Source of the DNA: Daucus carota subsp. sativus
Lineage: Eukaryota; Streptophyta; Magnoliopsida; Apiales; Apiaceae
NCBI RefSeq assembly: GCF_001625215.2
Contig: NC_030386.2
Location: 40,518,796 to 40,582,795, forward strand
DNA: 64,000 nucleotides
Reading direction: 5' to 3'
Shown: one piece after another, positions 25,019 through 43,189 of the stretch
Layout: every line of letters starts with the position of its first letter
Numbering within the stretch: the stretch's first letter is position 1
Position numbers and translations under genes: made by a program
Notes under the pieces: model-generated
Databases searched by the model: none
Told to the model about the DNA's origin: nothing
The model's input: the letters and a program-made list of their open reading frames with translations, nothing else

Positions 25019-25390
25019 TGTTTCTTCAGAATCAGAATGGTATGGTTATTGTTGGTAGTTGGTGCAAGGAATCTAAGGTCAAGCAGTACGGCAGCGTAAC
25101 ATGTTTGCACTTGCGGATGTGTAGATAAGATTATGTACTTGGATTTTCAACACCCCCGCCCCGTTTTACTCTCCTCTCCTCTCCAACAGGTTTAACGGAA
25201 TCCGCCAAGTGTCATGTTGGCACCCTCTTATCTCCAGAAATGTTTCATTCGGTCCGGGTCAAGATTTTTTATGAAAAAACGGACACCCCTTTGTTTTGAA
25301 TAAAAAAATCATTCGTTTTAGAATTTTTCTTATACTGGGAGTCTGGGAGTATGTTTATTTTTTTTTTTTTGAACAAAACGAAACTTTCAT

Positions 25391-26944
25391 TCAACTAGAA
25401 ACATCGTACATGAGAGTCTCCAACAGAAATCTAGGAGGAGACGTGAAAATATTGTAGCAACCTAACAAACAAGGAAATTTAGCCAATTCATGAGCCACCT
25501 TATTTGCCTGCTTTCGAACAAAAGAAATAGAGATTCCTGAAGATGCTTTAAGACGTTGACGACAACTATCAATGACGTTACCCACTTCCAATCTAATGGC
25601 TTCAGTTTTGGTGATGGCTTGGACTGTGAGGAGAGAGTCTGTTTCTATCACTGTGCGATGCAGAGGTCGAGAGAGGATCCATGACAGAGCTTCGTCCACA
25701 CCAATAGCTTCGGCCTCGAACACAGAAACCTGGCCTGGTAGACACAAAGTTTTCCCAGCGACAAAAGAACCCATATGATCTCGTAATACCATTCCCACCT
25801 TAAAAGATTGAGCTCCTGGATGAACCGACGCATCCACATTCAGCTTCAAAGAACCTGGCTCAGGCGGCTTCCATTTCTGATCGAAACTTACCCCCCCGCT
25901 GCAAGACCTGGTCGTGGCTTTAACATGCTCTTGAGCTGTCCTCCAATCTGACACCTCTTTAGTGCTCCAATCCATCGCTGTAGATGCATGAACCTTCTTG
26001 TTTTCCCAAACTCTCTTGTTTCGCCAGAACCAAACACCCCAAAGGACTTTGACGATCTTCATAATCTCATCCGAAGAAGCCGAGCTGAGTTTATATAGCA
26101 GCCATTCAGAAGCAGAATTCACACCTTCCATATCATACACCAGACCTGCATAGTGCCAACAACTAGACGCAAACTCACAGTCAAAGAAAACATGGCACAT
26201 ATGTTCATTATCATTTTGACACATGGGACAAGTGATGGGGAGTGATACACCTTTTGAGCTTAAACGTGTTCTAACAGGCACATTGTTCCTACAGAAACGC
26301 CAAAGAAAAATCTTAATCTTGTGCGGAATAGGCAACTTCCAGACTTTACTCCAACCCATGCCCTGCGAAACATTTGAAGTGCCCACAACCTGCTCATGCC
26401 AGAGGTGATAGCCTGTCTTTACTGTGTAATTTCCATCCGTTGATCGAACCCAGGCCACTCTGTCCTTGACGTCTCTTTGAGGAATCGGAGTGTCCAATAT
26501 AGCCACTGCATCATCTGGGTGAAAATAATCACACACCTTTCTCTCATCCCATAACTTGGTACCGGGTGTAAACAAAGACGCAACAAACATATTACCCCCT
26601 GGAGGTAAAACATCATGCTCAACATGAAAAGTTTCTTTATTGCGAATCCATGGATCTTTAGCAACCTGTATGTCTTTGCCATCACCTAACACCCACCTAA
26701 AGCCCTTAAAAAGAGTTTCTTTCGCAGTCCAGATACCTGTCCAGATAAAGCTAGAACCATCACCTTTATTTGCTCTCAGAAAATGAACATTCTCAAAGTA
26801 TCGAGCTTTATACACACGTGCTACCAGAGTTTGGGGATTCTTAATAAAATTCCAACAATGCTTACCAAGGAGAGCGATGTTGAAACCGTGGAGACTACGA
26901 AACCCAGACCACCTTTGCTCTTCATCATGCTCATATTTTCCCAT
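25391..26944 (-). pseudogene. LINE zinc-binding and RNase H region, out of frame with the RT part
   Basis: A long open frame of 517 codons, continuing the RT frame after the deletion (RSLHGFNIALLGKHCWN is the usual sequence after the RT thumb). It includes a CxxC...HxxxC zinc-binding motif and RNase H acidic residues. That it is still open suggests the element has not decayed for long. Confidence 0.85.
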
Positions 26945-27981
26945 GACAACCAGTTAATCCCTCTTCTATCAGATGCACTCGAACTCCACCAATAGTTATT
27001 CATCATTCGTTCTATCTCCTGACAAAGAGACTTAGGAAGAAGAAAACACGACATACAATATGATGGTATAGATTGAGCGGCATTCTTAATTAACACAGTC
27101 TTTCCAGCACGCGAAATCTGTTTAGCCTTCCAGCCCTGAATGCGTTTCCACACCTTATCCTTGACGAAGCCGAATACTTTCTTTTTTGACCTTCCAACAA
27201 GAGATGGCAGCCCAAGGTAATGGCTATCACTTAAATTTTTATGCACTCCTAGAATATCAGATAGCACACCTTTCAGCTGGGGTTGAACATTTGCACTAAA
27301 AAAGATCCCAGATTTCTGGAAATTGACTGATTGCCCCGAGTACCTCTCATAAGTATTCAACAAATCTTTCACTGCCTCAGTTTCAGCCACTGTTGCCTTA
27401 AAAAACAGAAAACTGTCGTCTGCAAATAAGAGGTGAGTGATGCTTGGGGCAGATGTAGCAACCCGACACCCATGAACTCTCCCATCTGCAGCTGCCCTGT
27501 CTAGAGAGTTCGACAAGCCTTCAACGCAAAGAAGGAATAAATATGGGGACAACGGGTCCCCTTGACGTAACCCTCGTCTCGGAACAATTGGACCTATTGA
27601 TGAACCATTTAAGCAGACCTCATAAGACACCGTCGTGACACACAACATCATCCATTTTATCCACTTTTGACAAAACCCCATTTCTAGCATCCTTCTTTTC
27701 AAATAATTCCAGTCGACTCTGTCATACGCTTTACTAATGTCTAGTTTGAGTGCAACTTCTCCTTCTAGGCCCCTATTCTTTTTCTTCATATGATGAATAA
27801 CCTCGAAAGCCACAAGGACGTTGTCCGTGATGCTTCTTCCTGGAACAAATGCTGACTGATTTTCTGAAACAATTCCTGGCAGAATTGTTTTGAGACGGTT
27901 TGCTAATACTTTGGCCAAAATCTTATACAGAACATTGCAAATCAATTGATGTAAATCATTATCCATATTTCTTATACCCAT
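26821..27981 (-). pseudogene. LINE reverse transcriptase fragment
   Basis: The N-terminal part starts abruptly near NVLYKILAKVLANRLK, a motif that in intact elements lies well inside the protein. The catalytic FADD motif is intact. The frame runs off after KGGLGF because of a one-base deletion, so this copy cannot make a full protein. Confidence 0.85.
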
Positions 27982-29098
27982 TTTTTTTATTTTAAATCTA
28001 AAAATATCTATAATATGTCAAAGAATATGCTTCTGTCTGTGATGAAAACCATGTTTGTTATGCTGGTTTTTTTATTTTAAATTAAAAGTATTTGTCATAA
28101 TATGTCTGAAAATATTTAAATCTAAAACTGATATGTATTTTTTATATGGATTTTTTTATTTTTTTTGTCAGGTGGATTGTTTTAATTTTATAATTTCAAA
28201 TAATAAAATCTTTTACCATTATTATGTAACTTATTAAAATTAGACATTAATTGTGATTTTAATTACCATTTTAGATGCTGATTTAAAATTTTTACTTGTA
28301 ATTTCTCAATAAATGAATTATAGGTTGTTTTTTTTGCCAAAAGTTTTTTTTTAATTACACCCAAACAAGCTCCGCATTGACACACACATATATGCGTGCG
28401 CGTTGATCGATTAATTATCGCTGATATTTTTTTAAGATATTTGTATAACTTATTCAAATTAGAATTGTAATTAACATCTTAATTCATACTTCAAAATATT
28501 ATTATTCAAGCAGAAATTTATAAAACACGTTAATTTTTTAACATCTTGGATTTTAAAATTATATAAATGTCGGGTATTGATGAAGTGTCTTTTATTTTTT
28601 ATGCATATTGAAATCTCATATAAATGTTAGAGTATTTTAACGGTTTTTAAAAGAAATAAGTGAAAGTCACAAATATATGAGTTAGAGACGAAATTAACAA
28701 ATGTATATAATATGGATAAAAAAAATCCCGTCAACATTTTTAAATATTTAATAGAACATACAGAAAAATACTAGTATAAAATTGTTATAAAGTTTTATAT
28801 TCCTTCAAATTTCAAAATCTATCTATAGCAACTTACCTTTTTTTTATTTTATAGGCCCCAAACCTCTTTTATAAAAGATAAAAATATTTTGGAGAGTTCA
28901 AGTGTCATATTTATATAAATATAAAGACTAAAATATAATATAATTTTTAAATTATAATATATGTTTGTCATTATATCGAAAATTCTAGAGGTCATGCCGG
29001 CTTCGCCCATCTACCATGGTCCCGGTATAAGTTGTAAGCACCAAAGGTGGAAGACGGATTAAAAATTAACTTAGCTACCCTCCAAGTACAAATTACTA
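27982..29098. other. AT-rich intergenic DNA, no gene seen
   Basis: Very AT-rich with many T and A runs. No coding signal, tRNA or clear element end was found. Confidence 0.5.
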
Positions 29099-29359
29099 CT
29101 CCCTCCGTCCTCGCAATTGTATACATATGGATTGGGATTAAAAAAATATATAAAATAATGTAAAAATAGGAAGAAAGAGAAAGAAAAATGAGTGAAGTGG
29201 TGGAACCATCAATATATAATTGATAGATTTGGAAAAATAGTTGAAAATAGTGGTGGGGTTTTTATATTATAAAACTTGACTATTTTGGGAAAGGTTTGAA
29301 ATGTATAGAATTGAATGAGACATAAAAAAAAGTGTATAAAATTAAATGAGACGAAGGAA
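29099..29359. mobile_element. Stowaway-like MITE, TA target duplication
   Basis: The left end is TA followed by CTCCCTCCGTCC and the right end GACGAAGGAA followed by TA; subterminal ATTGTATACA pairs with TTTTATACA. This is the widespread Tc1/mariner-type Stowaway pattern. Confidence 0.75.
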
Positions 29360-30172
29360 TACTACTTGTTGTAGATTGACACTAGTAAATTAAGGACTGT
29401 AATTCACGAAACTCGATGTACATGAGTGACTGATGTGAGAGAAAAGGAAGGTAGTTAAATGTTACTTGACTCACGATGCTGTAACAATCCTTTAACTTGC
29501 TCCTAAATTTCTGCCTTCCAATCCACCTCATTATTGTGTTCTACTCATCATTTCTTCATGCTTTCTTTGCATCGCAGGAGTGCAATCTATTTTAAGCAAT
29601 TGACTTTATCACAAAGTTTACTTATATATATTGCACTTAATTTTCTTTCTATTCACATCTTCACATACTTAAATTTTATTTAAAACATGATATTTTATTC
29701 CACTGCTCCGCATTTTCCGGTCATTGTTTGTTTACTTCATTTTCAAATATGTCATTCGATTTCTTGACATGTAATTTTAAGTTTTTTAATCATTAATTAA
29801 TATTATTATTTTAAATATTTTTTCTTTATATTAAAATATCAATCATACATTTTTAATAACAATCAAACAACCTTATATATATCGTAATCTTGATTCATAT
29901 TAAACTTGATATTCATTCCTCTCCCCCTTTTTACACAATTTTTTCTCAAATAATTTCATTTTATTTTATTATAATTTTTTGCTCCACATAGATGATTATG
30001 CAGCCTGGGCCGAAACATGTGGTTTAAGTGCGATTTATCTTGATTCACGTAATTTTCATGTTATTGTGTGAGCCTGTGGAGTTTATCCAATGTGCGTAGC
30101 GACTGTGGATTCCCCATGATTAAAGAAAACACTCTATCTGTCATACGATTATTCATTCAATCAGTTCTATTA

Positions 30173-30408
30173 CTCCCTCCATCTCAAATTAGATGAGCTC
30201 GTTGATTTCAAACACGTATTTTAAAGTTCATTGACTGAGTAGCTATATTACTCATTTTTAAAATTTTGTTTTTGTAAATAAAAATTTAAATATGAAATTT
30301 TCGCTTACAAAAGAAAATTTTAAAAAATAAATTTCGGAAATAGGCGGTCAATGCACTTTAATTACGTGCCCAAAGTTAACTAACTCATCTAATTTGGGAT
30401 GTAGGGAG
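30173..30408. mobile_element. Stowaway-like MITE, 236 bp
   Basis: TA-flanked; the left end CTCCCTCCATCTCAAATTAG and right end CTAATTTGGGATGTAGGGAG form good terminal inverted repeats. Confidence 0.85.
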
Positions 30409-30445
30409 TATTTCAAGTTTTGTTAACCAGGCTTTATTTTATTAT

Positions 30446-30646
30446 GGGCAATGCTAGAGACCCCAAATTTTTTCCCCAAAATTTGTTACCATATGACGTG
30501 GATAATAAGTGGCGAAATTTGATTGGGTGATTGATGAATCTGCAGGGGGGTCTCATTATTGTGGGAATGAATGCAACCAATGAAATTTCGCCACGTCATC
30601 TGGGAAAAAATTTTGGGATAAATATTTGGGGTCCCTAGCATTTTCC
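30446..30646. mobile_element. Mutator-like MITE, 201 bp, 9-bp target duplication split by a later MITE
   Basis: Terminal repeats GGGCAATGCTAGAGACCCC and, read inward from the right end, GGAAAATGCTAGGGACCCC extend to about 40 bp with few mismatches. The left target copy is TTTTATTAT (30,437-30,445). The right copy TTTTATTA (30,647-30,654) is interrupted by the next element and finished by the T at 31,041. Confidence 0.8.
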
Positions 30647-30654
30647 TTTTATTA

Positions 30655-31037
30655 GAGCATCTCCAACGGCGTTGGCTATAATCGTTGGCTAAACTGGACC
30701 TGTAAGACATTATGTAAAATTTGCTGAACCTATAAGATATTTTGCTTCAATGATACTGGCTATATTGGTTGGCTATAATTTAAAAATAGTATGTTATTAA
30801 TATTTTAAATTGTTAAAATAGAATATATCAGTTCAATATGGTAATAAATGATGTACAATCTTCTTACAGACCTGTAGGGGTTCGACAAATTTAGCCATCC
30901 ATAAGAGGTTGGCTAAATTTATAGACAACAGGCGAGTATGGTTGGAGTTGAGTTTTTGAAGTTGTTGGCTAAATTTTTTTATTTTAAGCATGCCAACTCA
31001 CATTTTAGCCAAGGAGTTTATATGGTTAGAAATGCTC
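30655..31037. mobile_element. Harbinger-like MITE, TTA target duplication
   Basis: The left end GAGCATCTCCAACGGCGTTGG and right end GTTAGAAATGCTC are flanked by TTA at 30,652-30,654 and 31,038-31,040. It contains TTGGCTAAA / TTTAGCCAA words also seen in the element at 50,562. Confidence 0.75.
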
Positions 31038-31436
31038 TTATACAATGAATTTAAACAAAAAAAATAGTATATTCAACCGAGATATCAATCAAAAATGAAT
31101 ATCAGATCTTTTTGAAAGTAGAATATCAGATCTGAATCAATTAAAATCAATCCTAAAATAAAATACGTGATGCTATTAGTTGGAGTCGAAATAGGAGTAG
31201 TAAATTACTTTTTTTTGGTATAAAAGAAGGGAAAGGTAGTAAAAACTAAAAATTACTCGTACAAAGTATAGAAGTCAAAGCGAAATTGACTAGCTACATA
31301 TTCCGCCTTCCGAGTCACTAATTTGTTCTTTTGTATCTCACTCTTTGTTCTCTCTCGCAGAGCCATCTCTCTATCTCTCCCCGCGTCTCTCTCTCTGAAG
31401 AAATAGAAGTCTAGGCTGTGCTCCCGTTCCTCCTCG

Positions 31437-31913
31437 ATGGCGTTTACGATGAAGAATGTGAACAAAATCCGCCAGATCGTCCGCCTGAAACAAGTAATGC
31501 AACGCTGGAAAGCCATGAGCCTCACTCGCGGCGGCGGCGGCGCTGCTTTTCAGGACACTCACAAACGCATTCCCTCCGGTTCGCTCGGCGTCTACGTCGG
31601 CGTCGAACGCTGTCGTTTCGTGATTCCGACGCGGTACCTGAAGCTGCCGGTGTTCGTGTCGCTTCTGGAGAAGGCGGAGGAAGAGTACGGTTTCCAGAGC
31701 GATGGCGGCCTGGTTCTGCCCTGCGAAGTGGAGTTGTTCGAGGCGGTGTTGAAGCTGCTCGGGAGAGACGAGCACCGATACGGCGGAATTGGATTGAACG
31801 AGTTCGTGGAATTGTTTTCTCAGGCTTCGTCGTCTGAGTGTGATTTCTCGTGTAAGGATCCCAAAGGTGCGTTTACGCCGCTGCTGCACCACAAAGCTAG
31901 GGTTTCAAATTGA
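31437..31913 (+). CDS. SAUR-family auxin-responsive protein
   Basis: Intronless, 158 residues. The SAUR domain covers about residues 43-115: KRIPSGSLGVYVGVERCRFV, IPTRYLKLPVFVSLLEKAEE and the GLVLPCEVELFEAVLKLL end. SAURs promote cell expansion, commonly by inhibiting PP2C.D phosphatases and so raising plasma-membrane H+-ATPase activity; whether this member does so is inferred from the family. The N-terminus is basic and has a Gly run. The coding region is much more GC-rich than its surroundings, normal for intronless SAURs. A CT-rich leader (31,360-31,400) precedes the ATG. Confidence 0.9.
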   Translation: MAFTMKNVNKIRQIVRLKQVMQRWKAMSLTRGGGGAAFQDTHKRIPSGSLGVYVGVERCRFVIPTRYLKLPVFVSLLEKAEEEYGFQSDGGLVLPCEVELFEAVLKLLGRDEHRYGGIGLNEFVELFSQASSSECDFSCKDPKGAFTPLLHHKARVSN

Positions 31914-32828
31914 GATTCCAATCCCAATTAATAGAGGGGGAATTCAAACAGTCAGGACGTCCTTGAACTCGTTGTTACTATTTGTCATACAATGAGTTTC
32001 AGTGTGATGTTTTTTTTTATTTTCCAGTGTTTCTCTTAATTTTATTTAGATGTATTGGGGTTTAGGTGATGATGACGATGAAAATGATTATGAATGTTAG
32101 TTTGCTTAATTTATTTGATTAATTAGCTGTTTGATTTTGGATTGCTTGAAATATGGCTTCATTTTGACTGCGTAAAGCAGATTAGCTAATTCCATGTAAA
32201 GTACGAGACATGTTTAAATATGTCAAGCTTTGAATCACCATGTCCAAAGGGGAAAAAGGCCGGACTTTATAAAGTGTATGACATTACCTGCTACGACCAC
32301 ATATTTTACAAAATAAAATTTGTAATTTTGATATTTAAACTGTAATTTAAGATAGTGATTTTGGATTAAGAAATGATTCGCGAGTAGTCCTAGTAATTTA
32401 ATAAGACTTGTTAATTTAGTGATTAGTAAATAAATAAATGGTGGTCGTAGTTGAGGTACAAAAGAAGAGGGGTGATGAATGATCGATATTTATATTGGGT
32501 TATCGGAAGCGGAGAAAAAGAAGTGGGCTCATTGGTGGTAGTGGATGGGGTGGGAGAAGGAGAATATTGGGCCGATCCATGAAATGGGGCAAACGGATCC
32601 ATGTAAGCCGCAGTCTAGAATATTGTAGCAGGGAGTAGAGGATTATTAGGAAATAAGACGTGTCAAAATATGTCAAGTTGGGGGAAGAGAAGAGAAAGGT
32701 CTAGAAAAATCGCGGGGAGGCGTATACAATATACATAGCCCACCCACCCGCCAACGCACAAACCACTACAGTCCACCCACACTTTTTGTTTCTAGGGTTT
32801 CAAATTGAGAAGACAATTGAAATTTTGA
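31914..32828. other. Intergenic region and leader of the next gene
   Basis: AT-rich, no coding signal. It holds the SAUR 3' UTR and the promoter of the gene at 32,829; the word CTAGGGTTTC near 32,793 is typical of plant leaders. Confidence 0.5.
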
Positions 32829-33717
32829 ATGATGATGATGATGACTACTCAGAAGAGGAAAGCTGTAGATCAATTCAACCATGATTTCTCCGACTTCTCT
32901 CTTTCTTCTCCCGCTACCAAAATCCGGCGACTTGTATGTATCCTCTCTCTCCCTCTCCCTCTCTCCCTCTCTCTTTCTCTCTCCCTCTCCCCCGCCCAGT
33001 ATTAATTAATTTGAATCCCAGGATCATGTGGAATTGGCACCAATAATAGAGGAAGAGGAAGAGGAACCACTACAACATGAAGATGAAGAACAGAGAATAG
33101 CAACAGAAGCAGGTGTAGACGTTGAAAATGAAGAGAGAGCTATTGTTTTGTTCAATCCCGCCAATCCTTTCATTCATTCCCCTCCTCCTACGTTCTCCCT
33201 CACTCCTCACATTCTTTCTCGCTTAAAAGGTAATTTTGCTCTCATTTTCATTGCAATTTATTTTGATGCGCCGTCGATTATTGATCCGAGCTAACCCAAT
33301 TCCACTATTACAGGACAATCGCACCTTTCCAATTTATTCAACAGATCTTCTTCATCAAATCAAGACGAGGAGACAGACACGGCATTGGACGATGGTGTTA
33401 TCATCTCAAATCAGTGTACGGCGGTTGTTCCTTGGGTCAAGTCTAACCTATCTCCTTGTTTGCCATCCAGTGGATTAGATGCCTCTGAGAGTACGATGAT
33501 GGAAGCTGATGCAGAAAATCAACAAGAGGAGGTTGCTACGAGTATGGACATTGAACAAGGATATAATGCAGCAGTGAGCAGCGGTAATGCCACTGAATAT
33601 GAGGGACATTTCCATCAGTGGCAACAACAACACTGTATGGTACCTTCCCAGCTTCCTCCTCCTCCTCCTCCTCACAGTGCTGCTGCTGCTGCAACCCCTG
33701 TAGTATGGTTCAATTGA
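32829..33717 (+). CDS. Unrecognised acidic plant protein, probably nuclear
   Basis: Three exons, 32,829-32,933, 33,022-33,229 and 33,314-33,717, join in phase to 238 residues. I do not recognise a named domain. The start is a run of five ATG codons. The N-terminus (TQKRKAVDQFNHDFSDFSLS then PATKIRRL) has two basic clusters like a nuclear localisation signal around a Phe/Asp/Ser-rich block. Next come a glutamate run (IIEEEEEEPLQ), a Pro/Phe segment (NPANPFIHSPPPTFSLTP), an acidic middle and a C-terminus with poly-Pro, poly-Ala and a final VVWFN. The short motif at the N-terminus looks conserved-family-like. Intron 1 begins with a long CT/CCCT tract. That it is a real gene is supported by good splice sites and phase agreement; function is unknown. 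Confidence 0.75.
32940..32996 (+). repeat. CT / CCCT microsatellite just after the first splice donor
   Basis: Almost pure pyrimidine, starting about six bases after the GTATGT donor of the unrecognised gene. Confidence 0.9.
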
Positions 33718-35035
33718 CCCGTAATGTAGAAAAATATTGTCCATCATCAAGGCCTTGGTTTCATTGTCTTTAGCATATGTCAAAAGCCTTGGGTTTTGGA
33801 TATTCTCATCGTTGCCATATCATTCTACCTAGCTGTCTAGTACGGCCGACCAACTCAAGTGTATGGTGTCCAAATTTTTTTTATCCTTTTGTGCCCTATA
33901 CTCTCTTCTTGCTTGTCTTGTGTTGAATGGTCTTTTAGTTTAAATCCATCCGAATCCCAGTACATTAAGATTTATTCTCAGAGCAATCAAGTTTGAGTTC
34001 CATGGTGGTTAATTGTCCTCTCTACTGCTGGATCATCCCTCTGAAAGCTTCAAATAAACTAAATTTTTATCACCAGCTCTGAATGTGAGCATCACTTTAT
34101 CAGGGATATCATCCACTGCGAAAGAAAAATTCTGGCCTTCGGCATTACATTTTTATTTTAAACAGTAATGTCTCGAATATTAGATTCAAATTTAATTTCA
34201 ATAATAATGTCGAAAATATTAGATCCAGAAAATATGATCTCAAATCTCATTTTATAATATTACATCGTGTAATGTTGAAAACGTCACTCCACTCGATGTA
34301 GTGTCTATGTTTTGTTTTAGTCCAGATAAATATCTGAAAATTCTAAAAAGTTGCATGATGCTGATGCAGAATAATGAGGACCTTTCAACCCAAATTATAA
34401 CGTTGGGTTCTTTCTCATATTTTCGGATGCTAGACACTGCAGCTCCAGTTTTCACATAACTAAGATTTGGGCCAAATACATTTAAGCGAGCTATCTGGAC
34501 TCGATTTAAGTAATGAAGTCACTTTTAAGCACATGATATACTAATAATTATATGAAACTGATGGGAGTACTGACTAATAATTATGAAACTTCTTCAACTG
34601 GTTGATAACCTGAACAAGATACTTATATCCGGTCACAATTTTATCTCAAATTTTTCAAGGCCGACTAAGTCGGCCATTCTCCGTTACACTTGAACAAAGC
34701 AGGAGCTAAAGCCCCCAGGTAAACATAGAGAGGAGCTCAAGCCCCTAGATAAACAAAAGAATTATTCAAGAATTAAATTACTTTACAAAATGAACCATGT
34801 GTGTGGTGTGCTGGTAGACTTTACCCATTGTGCCAATGGAATCATAGGAGAATTACAACAAAATTATCTAAAATGCTACCACTAACACACTGTATAGGAC
34901 ATCCTTCTACATCACCTATTTTCTTGCATCTTCTTATCCAGAATTTGACATGGTTGTTTGTGAGTTTCAACTAAAGGTAGGGAATAGCAAATCTGAAAAA
35001 GCTAGTTCAGGAGGGGAACTTCTTGGTGGTTTTTC
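33718..35035. other. Intergenic, convergent 3' ends
   Basis: No gene seen. It contains the 3' UTR of the plus-strand gene and of PECT1. Short direct repeats around 34,150-34,260 (ATATTAGATYCA words) are present. Confidence 0.5.
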
Positions 35036-42117
<7,082 letters not shown>

Positions 42118-42143
42118 TCAGAGTCCCCGACTAAGAAAATTGA

Positions 42144-42170
42144 GGGGGGGGGGGGGGGGGGGGGGGGGGG
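42144..42170. repeat. 27-base G homopolymer (C run in the PECT1 leader)
   Basis: An uninterrupted G27 on the plus strand. For PECT1 this is a C27 run ending about 50 nt upstream of the start codon. An acceptor-like TTATCTTGCAG just upstream (exon starting at 42,189) puts the run inside the spliced 5' UTR. The exact length may be a sequencing or assembly approximation. Confidence 0.9.
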
Positions 42171-42188
42171 TTCAGAAGAGACACAAAC

Positions 42189-42700
42189 CCTGCAAGATAA
42201 TTACAAGAAAGGTGCAGCACCAATTGGCAGATTAGGGATCTACTCAAAATGACAGCTCATGCAAATAATGACTTAATGTGCAAATTATTAAAAAAAAATA
42301 TTAACAATGACAGGGAGGAGGTGAGAGAAAGCCAAATCGAGGCACCATCTTACAAAATTCAGAAAAAGAAATAAAAATCTTTAAACAATTCAGAAATAAA
42401 AATCAAATCTTGATAAAATTCAGAGATGTATGAGCAAGCAAGCTAATAGAGAAAAAAAAGAGATAAAGAATTTGACAAGCAGCAGGGCAAATCTGAATTG
42501 AGTTGGATTTAATTAAAGAAAAAAGAGGGGGATGTGATTAATAAAATATAAGAAGAGAAGATTATAGATAGTATGAAGAAGAAGAAAAACAAGAAATAGG
42601 AAGAGTAACCTTTTGTGTTGGTGTTGGTGTCTCCTCTTTCTCTCTGGGTCTCGTCTCTCTCGTTTGCTCTGTGTAAATGATTTCAGACAATTTGAAGCTT
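42189..42700 (-). other. PECT1 5' UTR and leader intron
   Basis: Donor-like CAAAAG then GTTACTC at about 42,608 and acceptor CTTGCAG at 42,190 on the minus strand suggest a leader intron of about 420 bp, with a first non-coding exon near 42,610-42,700. Confidence 0.5.
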
Positions 42701-43189
42701 GTTGGGTTGTTTATGCATACACATTATACACACGTATTAATTAGTTGTATGTGATATGTACAGGTGTGTCTTCTTCTGCCTCTCAATGCACCACAAAGGA
42801 GGACTCCCTCTCGCCCAATCAAACATCTGCCTCTCTTCTTTTTATACAAAAATCCATTCCGTTCCGTTCTTTTATAATTTTTTTCGTGTCGCGTATTATA
42901 AAATACATATAAAAAATGTGACTTTAAATATAATTTTTCAATTTCTTTCAATAAATATTTAAATATTTTATTTAAAAAAAAATATTTTAATTAAATAGTA
43001 ACGTTTTATTCAGGAAAAAATAAAAATAAGATATTATTGTATGCAAGATTTAAAATGTGTTACGAGCACAATTTATTAAGACAAAGAAAGTCTTATTCAT
43101 GTCCACGATACATGATATTTCCACAATTAAAAAAGAAAGAATAATATAAATTATAGAAAAAGATTAAATTATATTACAAAACTAGTTGA

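Larger units (their letters stand above)
25358..27981 (-). mobile_element. 5'-truncated L1-type LINE with broken reverse transcriptase ORF
   Basis: Non-LTR retrotransposon on the minus strand, ending in a run of 13 A (T on plus, 25,358-25,370). Two reading frames continue each other. Frame 27,981-26,821 encodes the reverse transcriptase (AFVPGRSITDNVL, GLRQGDPLSPYLF and catalytic FADD in HLLFADDSFLFF). Frame 26,944-25,391 encodes the zinc-binding RT-associated region (CPMCQNDNEHMCHVFFDC) and a plant-type RNase H domain (LNVDASVHPG, VFEAEAIGVDEAL, VIETDS). They are separated by a one-base loss near 26,900. The endonuclease and ORF1 regions are missing. A clear target duplication was not found. 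Confidence 0.9.

Noticed and set aside
25320-27975. Possible LINE target duplication (TTTCTTATAC at about 25,325 and 27,968)
   Set aside because: The left copy is not next to the A tail but about 25 bases away, and the match is short; not strong enough to call.
31371-31892. 173-codon minus-strand frame opposite the SAUR gene
   Set aside because: Antisense shadow of a GC-rich intronless gene; the plus strand holds the clear SAUR domain.
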